DNA of 15,802 nt from JBEEOW01 sp041191405 (GCA_041191405.1 JBEEOW010000052.1:1-15802); one strand, 5' to 3'; counted from the first letter of the stretch, positions 8,074 through 14,978 are shown. Translations and numbers: made by a program. Notes: generated from the letters alone by a model not told the origin.

Positions 8074-8185
8074 CGAAAACTACCACTACGGCTACGCTCT
8101 GTGTCCGTTTTCGAGTATCGGTAACTCGTAAAATAGCGTTTACGGTTGCTGAGCTTGTCGAAGCATAAGTAAATGCTATTTTACG
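8074..8185. repeat. Structured intergenic repeat with nested hairpins
   Basis: Within the 185-base gap, arms 8127-8143 and 8169-8185 (CGTAAAATAGCGTTTAC and its reverse complement) match at 16 of 17 positions. The odd position is a G-T, so it still pairs in plus-strand RNA. The loop contains GCTGAGCTTGTCGAAGC, a motif seen repeatedly between genes in many bacteria, with its own GCTT/AAGC hairpin (8153-8164). Upstream are CGAGT/ACTCG (8112-8116, 8124-8128) and CGAAAAC/GTTTTCG (8074-8080, 8107-8113). The GC content exceeds the flanks. A REP-type or small mobile element is likely, and it could also end convergent transcripts. Confidence 0.65.
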
Positions 8186-8233
8186 CTGATATTATTTATA
8201 TTTTTTATCATTATAAATCTCAATTACTCTTCA

Positions 8234-9652
8234 CTACATCTCCTTCAAAACCAATTCCAACTGTTTTAAATCCAAACCTTCAAATTTTTCATTTAATAGA
8301 TTCACTTCAGTGTTTTTTTTGATTGTTGTTACTTTGCTAAAACTCGTTAATATTTTATCTTCTTCAACGTAAGTACACATTATACTAATTCTATAGTTTT
8401 CTGGAAGACGATTAAACTGTACAATACCTTTATAATCAGTTTGGGAAGTAAGCACAGTTCTATTTTTGTTAAATATCAATTTGATTACAGAACCAATTGG
8501 TGCATTTATTTTGAGAGTAATAATTAAAGTGTCATCGCTTACATATTTATCAATATTATGCATCCCTAAATAACTAATTTTTAGCAAATAAGCATTCAAG
8601 ACTGGGTTGGCTTTTTTAAATTCTGTAACCGTTTTTATGGTGTCTTTGGGGCAAAGATGGTCATATTTACCAATTACAGTATTTAGAAATAATGTAAATC
8701 TAAACTGTTGTGCATTGCCAATATCTTGCGAAAGTTCGTTTGGTTTGGGCAATAGATTTACTAAGTTAATATCCCAAAGAATTTGTTTCTCTAAATCCTC
8801 TTGTTTAAAAATGCCAATATGATTGTATTTTCCATTTGGCTTTAATAATACATAGTCTTGATTATTAATTCGTTTTATTTCAAAGTTTTTGTTTGCATTA
8901 AGCATTTTGTATTCATAAAAGAAAAAGGTAACGTTGTTTATTTTAAATGATTTTTGAGTCAACTCTAATTGAAGAGAATCTTTGTAGTTTTTATTTGCAG
9001 TGTACCATCTTTCATTTTTATCTGTTTTTGAGCGTAGTTTATAGCAAACTAATTCATAAACCAAATTTGTTTTTTTATTCGCTTTATTGAAAGGAATAAT
9101 TTTTAAAGTATCTTTTGATTGAAACCAAGTTTTACCATTGTCATTACTAGTAAAAGCTTTCATTTTAGCATCGGTATTTGCTGTATGTACTTTTATTTGA
9201 ATGTCTTTTGTAGGAATTAGCTTTAAGTTTTGATTGTTTTTTGAAGCTTCAATTTTAAACATACCAGCACTTTCTAAGGGCTTATTATCATTAGTTTGAG
9301 TACTCAAATTAGCTTTAATAATATCTTTTTTTGTGAAATATTCTTTGATATTGATAGTAATTGAATCTGTAGCAGATTTGTTGTTTTCATCTTTAAAACT
9401 ATTGGCTTTAATCCAATAAGTAGCATTGTTTGAATTGAGAATTGTATCTCTTTTATTGAAAATTGTAAATTGTTGAATGGGTATATTATTATCTGATATA
9501 AAGTTGTTTACAGTTTCAATTGATTCCTGATTATTAATCGAATCAAGCTGAGTTTTGAAATAATTATTTGTATCAGTAGTGATTACAAATTGAGCTTTTG
9601 CTAGTTTTATTACTAGAATCAAAATACATATAATTAAAATTTCCTTCATCAT
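8234..9652 (-). CDS. Secreted protein of unknown function
   Basis: A 472-residue protein with a signal peptide (residues 1-20, ending AKA). The mature part is rich in Asn, Lys and Thr with many short beta-like stretches. Residues about 375-445 (PIGSVIKLIFNKN, then TDYKGIVQFNRLPENYRIS) resemble a carboxypeptidase-regulatory-like or CNA-B type beta-sandwich, in which a TDxxGxxxFxxLP segment is typical. I see no enzyme motif and no T9SS domain. The gene starts with two ATGs (9652 and 9649), both inside a 45-bp palindrome, so translation may depend on RNA structure. It follows the flippase gene on the same strand after 61 bases and may be cotranscribed. A cell-surface or periplasmic place is expected. 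Confidence 0.65.
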   Translation of the reverse strand: MMKEILIICILILVIKLAKAQFVITTDTNNYFKTQLDSINNQESIETVNNFISDNNIPIQQFTIFNKRDTILNSNNATYWIKANSFKDENNKSATDSITINIKEYFTKKDIIKANLSTQTNDNKPLESAGMFKIEASKNNQNLKLIPTKDIQIKVHTANTDAKMKAFTSNDNGKTWFQSKDTLKIIPFNKANKKTNLVYELVCYKLRSKTDKNERWYTANKNYKDSLQLELTQKSFKINNVTFFFYEYKMLNANKNFEIKRINNQDYVLLKPNGKYNHIGIFKQEDLEKQILWDINLVNLLPKPNELSQDIGNAQQFRFTLFLNTVIGKYDHLCPKDTIKTVTEFKKANPVLNAYLLKISYLGMHNIDKYVSDDTLIITLKINAPIGSVIKLIFNKNRTVLTSQTDYKGIVQFNRLPENYRISIMCTYVEEDKILTSFSKVTTIKKNTEVNLLNEKFEGLDLKQLELVLKEM

Positions 9653-9684
9653 AATTTCAAACTTTGAAACTATAATGAAGGAAA
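9640..9684 (-). promoter_or_regulatory. 45-bp near-perfect palindrome containing the start codons
   Basis: The sequence is symmetric about base 9662: 20 of 22 position pairs are complementary, including 9640-9649 with 9675-9684 (TTTCCTTCAT) and 9655-9661 with 9663-9669 (TTTCAAA). Both candidate start codons of the 8234-9652 gene (9647-9652) lie in one arm. In minus-strand RNA this gives a long stable hairpin followed by TTTTAATTAT. It could hide the start codon, end transcription from the flippase gene, or bind a dimeric protein as DNA. Confidence 0.6.
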
Positions 9685-9713
9685 CCTAAAAAAGGAACAT
9701 GTCTAGCCGTAAA

Positions 9714-10964
9714 TTATTTTTTTATAAGGGTTAAAATATGATTTATATCTTTTTTAGAAATCATCATATCCTTGAAAGTCAGGTTGATTGCCTTTGCAAA
9801 AAGTATAAAAACATACCCACACATACACAAATAAGCAATAGAAGTAATAATGGCGGTTGTAAATATGTTGCCATTTGGTATAAAAAGTAAACCGCTAATA
9901 ATTAATATACTTAAGCAAATAATTGATGCTAAATTATTGAATTTAAATTTAGCAATTCCATTAAAATAACTACTTGCAACATAATATAAACTCATGCCTA
10001 ATGTACCTGGTATTAAATATAAAATAGTTTGTTTTAAATTATTAAATTCATTGCCGAATACTGCACTGTAAATATTATTTGGGCAAATAACTAAACAAAT
10101 CAAACCTAAAATAGTAATACCAAAACTCAATTTGATGTACGGTTTTATTGAATTATTAATCTCTTCAATATTGGTAGTGTTTGCAATTTTTGCATAGGCA
10201 ACCATTGAAATACTATTCGACATAATTAAAATAACTTCGGTAAGCGCAACTCCAACTGAATAAATTCCTAAATCAGATTTAGTTAAGTAATAGCCCACAA
10301 AATAGAACAAAACCCTGTTGTTCAAAAACTGAATAATATTTGAAAACTGTGATTTAAATCCAATTAGCCATAAATAGTAGATTGATTTCAAAGTGATTTT
10401 ATCTGGTTTTGAAATACTTGGGATGATATAAATAAGCGAAATGAAGAAACTCAACCCATATACATAATATTGAATTTCAATAAAGTGTATTATGTTTTTA
10501 TTGTTGAATACATATAATAATATGATTGATGTAATAAATTGAAATACTGTTGGTAAACTGGCTTGTATATTATAAAGTAAAGTTTGTTGTTTGCCTAAAA
10601 AACACATGATATGGGTATTGTGTAAACCATATAAAGTGCTGATTATAAGTAATGGTGTATAATAATTACTGTTGGTAAGTGAAAATTTATTCAATAAAAA
10701 TACTGTAATTACAGAACTCAAAATTACCCAAACATAACTCGTTATTAACAAATTACTTGTTGGTATTTTATTGTTTAGTAGTACAATTGATTTTCCTCCA
10801 ATGATGTTATTGATTAGTAAACTTACACCAATATTTGCTATAAATATGGTAAAAATACCTTTACCTGTTGCGCCTAAAAATTGAGTTATCAAAATAGTAT
10901 TAACAAAGCCCAAAATGGCATTTAAAACTTTGTAAATAAATGTAATAGATATGTTTTTTAACAT
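9714..10964 (-). CDS. Oligosaccharide/polysaccharide flippase (Wzx-like, MOP superfamily)
   Basis: From the ATG at 10964 the protein has 416 residues and consists almost entirely of hydrophobic helices (about 12 membrane segments) with short polar loops, the layout of Wzx/RfbX flippases that move lipid-linked sugar units across the inner membrane. The N-terminus MLKNISITFIYKVLNAILGF, followed by TQFLGATGKGIF, is typical of the family. The frame also extends upstream to a TTG at 11003, but that codon is part of a promoter-like AATCTTTG on the minus strand, so the inner ATG is preferred. The glycan cannot be deduced. A sulfotransferase-like gene is divergent from it, which is compatible with a modified surface polysaccharide, but no glycosyltransferases are visible here. 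Confidence 0.85.
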   Translation of the reverse strand: MLKNISITFIYKVLNAILGFVNTILITQFLGATGKGIFTIFIANIGVSLLINNIIGGKSIVLLNNKIPTSNLLITSYVWVILSSVITVFLLNKFSLTNSNYYTPLLIISTLYGLHNTHIMCFLGKQQTLLYNIQASLPTVFQFITSIILLYVFNNKNIIHFIEIQYYVYGLSFFISLIYIIPSISKPDKITLKSIYYLWLIGFKSQFSNIIQFLNNRVLFYFVGYYLTKSDLGIYSVGVALTEVILIMSNSISMVAYAKIANTTNIEEINNSIKPYIKLSFGITILGLICLVICPNNIYSAVFGNEFNNLKQTILYLIPGTLGMSLYYVASSYFNGIAKFKFNNLASIICLSILIISGLLFIPNGNIFTTAIITSIAYLCMCGYVFILFAKAINLTFKDMMISKKDINHILTLIKK

Positions 10965-11000
10965 TGTAATTTTACTCGAATTTAAAATTACTGATTTAAT

Positions 11001-11008
11001 CAAAGATT
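11001..11008 (-). promoter_or_regulatory. Likely -7 promoter element of the flippase gene
   Basis: On the minus strand these bases read AATCTTTG, matching TAnnTTTG at all fixed positions but the first. They lie about 37 bases before the preferred ATG at 10964, giving a short leader. No convincing -33 element is visible. Confidence 0.35.
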
Positions 11009-11048
11009 TATAATCTTTATACTATAAATTATTTGGCTACAAATTCTG

Positions 11049-11056
11049 TAATTTTG
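11049..11056 (+). promoter_or_regulatory. Bacteroidota -7 promoter element (TAATTTTG)
   Basis: An exact TAnnTTTG match lies 37 bases before the ATG of the sulfotransferase-like gene. Transcription would start near 11063, so the mRNA leader would consist almost exactly of the heptamer array at 11063-11090. Confidence 0.5.
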
Positions 11057-11062
11057 AAAATG

Positions 11063-11090
11063 TCTAAAATCTTTAATCTTACTTCTTAAA
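11063..11090 (+). repeat. Four-unit heptamer array in the leader of the 11094 gene
   Basis: The units are TCTAAAA, TCTTTAA, TCTTACT and TCTTAAA, ending three bases before the ATG. They have the same TCT-type 7-mer, period and place as the second half of the array at 7527-7589, whose last TCT-phased unit is also TCTTAAA. It is short and in AT-rich DNA, so chance cannot be excluded for this copy alone. Confidence 0.5.
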
Positions 11091-11093
11091 AAA

Positions 11094-11837
11094 ATGAATT
11101 ATTTTAAAATATTGCTTATAGTAAAAATTAAAGCTTTTTTTGATGCTTTGCCATTTTTTAAAAACAAGCGTTATGAACCATTTTTAATTGTTGGTCATGC
11201 ACGTACAGGTACTTCATTATTACATACTTATTTAAATTCTCATTTAAATATATTGTCAATCAATGAACCATTATCAAAAAAAAATAATCATCAAAACTTG
11301 TTCTCACCTAAATCAATATTGATAAAGGTTTTTGGGTTTAAATATTTTTATGAATATATATTTGAGGTAGATAAACGTGAATTATTAAATACTTTTTTAA
11401 GAGATAATAATATTAAGATAATTAAAATTCATAGAAAAAATATGCTTAGAACTTTGGTTTCGCTTAAAATTGCTGAGCAAACAAAAGAATGGTCTTCATT
11501 AGGGAATTCTAAATTAAGTATTGAAAATAAGAGAATTGTGCTTTCAAAAGAAGAGTGTTTGTTAGCATTTGAAAATTATAAAAATGCAGCTTATTTAACA
11601 GACGAAGTAATAAAACAGTACCAAACTCCTTGTATCGAGATAGATTATGATACTTTAGTAGCTTATCCTGAACAAACTATGGCAAAAGTGCAACAATTTT
11701 TAGGCGTATCTGTATCACAACCAATTTCTTTGTTAGAAAAACAAAATCCAGAGAAAATGCTTGATCTAATTGTTAATTATGAACAACTTAAATATGATTT
11801 TTTAGATACTGATTATCAGTGTTATTTTGATGAATAA
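11094..11837 (+). CDS. Sulfotransferase-like protein
   Basis: A 247-residue protein with the P-loop-like 5'-phosphosulfate binding motif of PAPS sulfotransferases at residues 32-50 (VGHARTGTSLLHTYLNSH). A 3'-phosphate-binding candidate is IHRKNMLRTLVSLKIA (112-127, Arg114 and Ser123). The C-terminal IEIDYDTLVAYPEQTMAKVQQFLG pattern (about 180-205) is common in this superfamily (YexLvxdPexxlxxixxFLG). Such enzymes transfer sulfate from PAPS to carbohydrates or small molecules. There is no signal peptide, so it should act in the cytoplasm. It is divergent from a flippase gene, so a glycan acceptor is a reasonable inference. Some relatives act on other substrates. Confidence 0.8.
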   Translation: MNYFKILLIVKIKAFFDALPFFKNKRYEPFLIVGHARTGTSLLHTYLNSHLNILSINEPLSKKNNHQNLFSPKSILIKVFGFKYFYEYIFEVDKRELLNTFLRDNNIKIIKIHRKNMLRTLVSLKIAEQTKEWSSLGNSKLSIENKRIVLSKEECLLAFENYKNAAYLTDEVIKQYQTPCIEIDYDTLVAYPEQTMAKVQQFLGVSVSQPISLLEKQNPEKMLDLIVNYEQLKYDFLDTDYQCYFDE

Positions 11838-11902
11838 ATCCTAATGTTAAATTATTGTTAAATTTTTATTAATTAATTGTGTTTTTTCAGAACTTTATTT
11901 TA

Positions 11903-11910
11903 TAATTTTG
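11903..11910 (+). promoter_or_regulatory. Bacteroidota -7 promoter element (TAATTTTG)
   Basis: An exact TAnnTTTG match lies 51 bases before the ATG at 11962. A TTG at 11877-11879 stands 23 bases upstream, slightly wide for a -33 element. This supports a separate transcript for the small secreted protein. Confidence 0.5.
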
Positions 11911-11961
11911 GTTTAAGTTACAAGTAAATAATTCTGTACTTCAAATTTAAATTATATCGAT

Positions 11962-12294
11962 ATGAAAACTGTAAAACACACCCTAGTAGTTTGCCTTCTT
12001 TCATTATTAAGTTATAATGTAATGGCATCCGATAATAAACCTGATAAAAAGTTAAACCATGTAATGTATTCTCTTTTACACAATGAAGAATATGAATACA
12101 TTTTTGAAGGGGTAGCTTTACTAAGTTACAATATTGATAGTGATGGAGTTATTCATGTATTAAATGTAGAAGTAACTGATGAGCGTATTATCAATTATGT
12201 TTACAAACATGTTGATGGTAAAAAAATTAAATTAAAAGATGGAATAGCAACAGGTGAGCATTTATTAAAAGTTGCTTTTAAAGCCGAATTTTAA
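11962..12294 (+). CDS. Small secreted protein, weakly TonB-C-terminus-like
   Basis: A 110-residue protein with a signal peptide (residues 1-22, ending VMA) and a mature domain of about 88 residues. The central pattern FEGVALLSYNIDSDGVIHVLNVEV resembles the beta-strand and DxDGxI turn of TonB C-terminal domains and related small beta proteins of Bacteroidota, but length and conservation are too low to assign it. There are no cysteines after the signal and no catalytic motif. It has its own promoter-like element and an unusually long hairpin terminator behind it, so it seems to be a monocistronic gene, possibly well expressed. Confidence 0.65.
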   Translation: MKTVKHTLVVCLLSLLSYNVMASDNKPDKKLNHVMYSLLHNEEYEYIFEGVALLSYNIDSDGVIHVLNVEVTDERIINYVYKHVDGKKIKLKDGIATGEHLLKVAFKAEF

Positions 12295-12328
12295 TTTCTA
12301 ATTTCAATTTATGAAAGACTTATTTTTT

Positions 12329-12404
12329 AAAGGTCTTGAATGAAATTGATAAATTAATATAAGTACTTTACTTACTTTAATTTACAATTTTATTCAAGAC
12401 TTTT
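12329..12404 (+). terminator. Very long hairpin terminator after the small secreted protein
   Basis: Arms 12329-12355 and 12379-12404 (GGTCTTGAATGAAATTG with CAATTTTATTCAAGACT) pair over 26 positions with one bulged base. The two exceptions to Watson-Crick pairing are both G-U in plus-strand RNA, which shows the strand in use. TTTTTTATTTTT follows directly. An AAGACT at 12315-12320 can instead pair with the same GGTCTT (12332-12337), an attenuator-like alternative. Confidence 0.75.
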
Positions 12405-12475
12405 TTATTTTTCACCAATTCCAAAATATTTACAAAATCTTAATCTAGATTATTTTTTTAGCAGTTTATTGCAAA

Positions 12476-12483
12476 TATATTTG
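12476..12483 (+). promoter_or_regulatory. Bacteroidota -7 promoter element (TATATTTG)
   Basis: An exact TAnnTTTG match lies 50 bases before the ATG of the pirin gene and is the likely promoter of the 12534-14978 operon. The -33 region is only T-rich (12452-12459). Confidence 0.5.
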
Positions 12484-12533
12484 TACCAACAATTAATTAT
12501 TGAAACACAAAAAATATTAATTCAACAATAAAG

Positions 12534-13406
12534 ATGGAAAGAGCCGAATTTCTTAAAAAAGGTCTGTTAGGAACAGGCATTTTTGCTTCATCAATAGCTT
12601 TGGGAAATGTATTTAAAAATAACATTGATGAGCTAAAGGAATTAGATATTTTAGGTTTTAATCATATTCCAAATACAAATTCAAAAGTCATGGAAAATTC
12701 GGTATTACATAAAGCAGATACTCGTGGAGCTGCTGATCATGGATGGCTAAAAGCAAAACACTCTTTTAGTTTTGCTAATTATTACAATCCTGAAAGAATG
12801 CATTTTGGCGTTTTGAGAGTGTTGAATGATGATACCATTGCAGGTGGAATGGGCTTTGGTCGTCACCCACATGATAATATGGAAATTATCACAATTCCAC
12901 TTGAAGGTGATATCGAACATAAAGACAGCATGGGTAACAAAGCTGTTATCTCACACGGACAAGTGCAAGTGATGAGTGCTGGTACTGGTATTCAACATAG
13001 TGAGTATAACCATAATGCTGATAAAGACTTAAAGTTATTGCAGATTTGGGTTTTCCCAAACAAGAAAAATGTAACGCCTCGTTATGACCAAATTACATTA
13101 AATCTTGCTGATAGACATAACAAATTACAACAAATTCTATCACCAAGTGCTGACGATGAAGGAGTATGGATTCATCAAGATTCGTGGTTTCACCTTGGTA
13201 AATTTGATAAAGATGTAACTACCGAATACAACTTTAAAAAAGCTGGAAACGGATTGTATGTATTTGTAATCAAAGGTGAAATTTCTGTTGGAGAACAAGC
13301 TCTTAACACCAGAGACGGTTATGGTATCTGGGATGTAAATAAAGTAAATATCAAAGCTTCAACTGACGCTGAATTTCTGTTAATGGAAGTTCCTATGGCA
13401 GTATAG
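12534..13406 (+). CDS. Pirin-family protein with an N-terminal signal-like extension
   Basis: A 290-residue protein. From about residue 53 it is a two-cupin pirin of the YhhW type, with hallmark segments HSFSFANYYNPERMHFGVLRVLNDD and GFGRHPHDNMEIITIPLEG. The four metal ligands are present: His111, His113, His155 and Glu157. Pirins bind Fe(II); some act as quercetin 2,3-dioxygenases and others as redox-sensitive regulators. Residues 1-52 are extra: ERAEFLKKGLLGTGIFASSIALG looks like a Tat or Sec signal but lacks the twin arginine. An internal ATG at 12690 would give a normal cytoplasmic pirin of 238 residues; the upstream ATG is favoured by the promoter at 12476-12483. It is the first gene of the pirin-YceI-nitroreductase group. 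Confidence 0.85.
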   Translation: MERAEFLKKGLLGTGIFASSIALGNVFKNNIDELKELDILGFNHIPNTNSKVMENSVLHKADTRGAADHGWLKAKHSFSFANYYNPERMHFGVLRVLNDDTIAGGMGFGRHPHDNMEIITIPLEGDIEHKDSMGNKAVISHGQVQVMSAGTGIQHSEYNHNADKDLKLLQIWVFPNKKNVTPRYDQITLNLADRHNKLQQILSPSADDEGVWIHQDSWFHLGKFDKDVTTEYNFKKAGNGLYVFVIKGEISVGEQALNTRDGYGIWDVNKVNIKASTDAEFLLMEVPMAV

Positions 13407-13407
13407 A

Positions 13408-13519
13408 GAGTTTAGGGTTAAGAGTTTAGAAGTTTTAGAAATGACTTATAACTCTTAACTCTCAACACTAAATTTTCAACCCATAACCCTCAACTCTTAA
13501 CTTATAAACTCTTAACTTA
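13408..13519 (+). repeat. Sixteen-unit heptamer array between pirin and YceI genes
   Basis: The 112 bases keep a 7-bp register. The first units are G-rich (GAGTTTA, GGGTTAA, GAGTTTA). Three degenerate units follow, then ten C-rich units of the AACTCTT type (AACTCTC, AACCCAT, AACCCTC). The halves are complementary: 13417-13428 and 13505-13516 (GTTAAGAGTTTA and its reverse complement) form a perfect 12-bp stem. The array fills the entire space between the pirin stop and five bases before the YceI start. Confidence 0.8.
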
Positions 13520-13524
13520 ATATT

Positions 13525-14043
13525 ATGTCAACAACAAATTGGATTATCGACGCATCTCACTCTGAGATACAATTTAAAGCTACTCACTTAATGATCAACA
13601 AAGTGACTGGTTCATTTACAGCTTTCGAAGGTGCAGTAAGCACTGAAGGCGAAGATTTTACAAAAGCAAGTGTTTCATTTAAAGCTGATGCAGCTTCTAT
13701 TTCAACTAATAATGAGCAAAGAGATGGTCACTTAAAAAGTGGTGATTTCTTTGATGTTGAAAAATTTCCATCAATTACTTTCAAATCAACTTCATTATCA
13801 GCTGATAAATTAGTTGGTGATTTAACAATTAAAGATGTAACAAAATCAGTTTCACTTGATGTTGAATTTGGTGGTGTAAATAAAGATCCATGGGGAAATA
13901 TTAAAGCTGGTTTTACTGTAACAGGTAAAATCAACAGAAAAGATTTCGGTTTAACTTGGAATGCTGCACTTGAAACTGGCGGAGTGTTGGTAAGTGAAAC
14001 TATTGCTTTAAACATTGAAGTTCAGTTATTAAAACAAGCTTAA
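13525..14043 (+). CDS. YceI-family protein
   Basis: A 172-residue protein matching the YceI family along its whole length: WIIDASHSEIQFKATHLMINKVTGSF at the N-terminus, FFDVEKFPSITFKSTS in the middle (about 72-87), GDLTIKDVTKSVSLDVEF (about 97-114), and the ending INRKDFGLTWNAALETGG-LVSETIALNIEVQL. These proteins form a lipocalin-like beta-barrel that binds an isoprenoid such as a polyprenyl quinone. E. coli YceI is periplasmic and base-induced; here no signal peptide is present, so a cytoplasmic place is expected. It lies eight bases before the nitroreductase gene, and the operon context suggests quinone or redox stress. Confidence 0.92.
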   Translation: MSTTNWIIDASHSEIQFKATHLMINKVTGSFTAFEGAVSTEGEDFTKASVSFKADAASISTNNEQRDGHLKSGDFFDVEKFPSITFKSTSLSADKLVGDLTIKDVTKSVSLDVEFGGVNKDPWGNIKAGFTVTGKINRKDFGLTWNAALETGGVLVSETIALNIEVQLLKQA

Positions 14044-14051
14044 TAGCGAAC

Positions 14052-14636
14052 ATGTCAACTTCAAACGACATAAAAATTGCTAGTACTCAACACCCTGTTG
14101 CGGATTTAATTCGCAACAGGTGGAGTGCTCGCTCATTTTCTGAAAAACAAATTTCTGAGAATGATTTAGATACAATTTTAGAAGCTGCATCTTGGGCAGC
14201 AAGTGCTAATAATGAGCAACCTTGGTTGTATTATGCAGCACAAAAAAGTTCAGATGCTTTCAATAAAATAGTTGAAGCGCTAGCAGGTGGAAACCAACCT
14301 TGGGCTAAAAACGCAGCTGCATTTATTATTTCTGTAGCTCGAACTACATTTAGCAAAGATAATTCACCAAATGCAATAGCTTTACATGATGTTGGTCAGG
14401 CAAATGCTACATTGTTATTGCAAGCATCGGCATTGGGTATTCATACACACCCAATGGGAGGTTTTGATGCAGAAAAAGTAAAATCATTATTGCAATTAAA
14501 TGAAACTCAGCAACCTGTAATTGTAATAGCTTTAGGTTATTTAGATGAAGCTGAAAAACTTGTTGAGCCTTTCAAAACGAGAGAGTTAACTGCTCGTTCA
14601 CGTAAGCCTTTCAATGAATTTGTAACCAAATTATAA
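14052..14636 (+). CDS. Nitroreductase-family flavoprotein
   Basis: A 194-residue protein of the FMN-dependent nitroreductase superfamily. The FMN-binding N-terminal signature is RNRWSARSFSEKQISENDL (about 22-40), followed by LEAASWAASANNEQPWLYY (about 44-62), where the NxQPW element is typical. The C-terminal part has DVGQANATLLLQASALGIHTHPMGGFD (about 112-138) and VIALGYLDE (about 163-171). Members reduce quinones, nitro compounds or enones with NAD(P)H, usually as homodimers in the cytoplasm. The true substrate cannot be read from sequence. It is tightly linked to the YceI gene before it and the receiver-like gene after it, whose ATG directly follows this stop codon. Confidence 0.92.
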   Translation: MSTSNDIKIASTQHPVADLIRNRWSARSFSEKQISENDLDTILEAASWAASANNEQPWLYYAAQKSSDAFNKIVEALAGGNQPWAKNAAAFIISVARTTFSKDNSPNAIALHDVGQANATLLLQASALGIHTHPMGGFDAEKVKSLLQLNETQQPVIVIALGYLDEAEKLVEPFKTRELTARSRKPFNEFVTKL

Positions 14637-14978
14637 ATGGACAAAGTTCAAATATTAATTATTGGGCGAAATGCTGAAATACTTCGAATCTTGCATAGAT
14701 TAGTGAATGCTAACGATGCATGGTTTGGAGTAATTTCTGATAATGACGAAGAATCTATTAAGTTATTTTCATCACAAAACTTTGATTTAGTATTACTTAG
14801 TAGCGGAATACCTGAAGAAAGTGAACTGTTTTTAAGAAGTAAATTTTTAGAAATCAACCCCAAAGCCAAAGTATTTCAACATTATGGTGGAGGAAGTGGT
14901 TTATTAGCAAATGAAATTAACTCTATTTTAGGAAATGTTAGTGGAGGTAATGTGAGGGTGAAAGGGAATTTTTTGTAG
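14637..14978 (+). CDS. Receiver-like protein lacking the phosphorylation site
   Basis: A 113-residue protein whose pattern fits the alternating beta/alpha fold of response-regulator receivers: strand VQILIIG (4-10), a helix, a second strand WFGVISD, a helix EESIKLFSSQ, then strand FDLVLLSSGIPEE (about 49-61). Receivers carry paired acidic residues after strand 1 and the phosphorylated Asp after strand 3. Here these are Gly-Arg-Asn and Ser-Ser, so phosphorylation is not expected. The last part (HYGGGSGLLANEINSIL) has no DNA-binding domain. It starts at the base after the nitroreductase stop, so it is translationally coupled. It may be a partner or sensor for the redox operon; the role is unknown. 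Confidence 0.65.
   Translation: MDKVQILIIGRNAEILRILHRLVNANDAWFGVISDNDEESIKLFSSQNFDLVLLSSGIPEESELFLRSKFLEINPKAKVFQHYGGGSGLLANEINSILGNVSGGNVRVKGNFL

Noticed and set aside
10965..11003. TTG start adding 13 residues to the flippase
   Set aside because: It overlaps a promoter-like AATCTTTG, and flippases of this type usually begin as MLKNIS does at 10964.
13408..13519. Telomere-like repeat (GGGTTTA-type heptamers recall plant telomeres)
   Set aside because: The units are degenerate, reverse orientation midway and lie between two bacterial operon genes; only the period and part of the sequence match.
13728..14015. Reverse-strand 95-codon open frame inside yceI
   Set aside because: It is a shadow of a well-conserved YceI coding sequence, with no signal or family resemblance.
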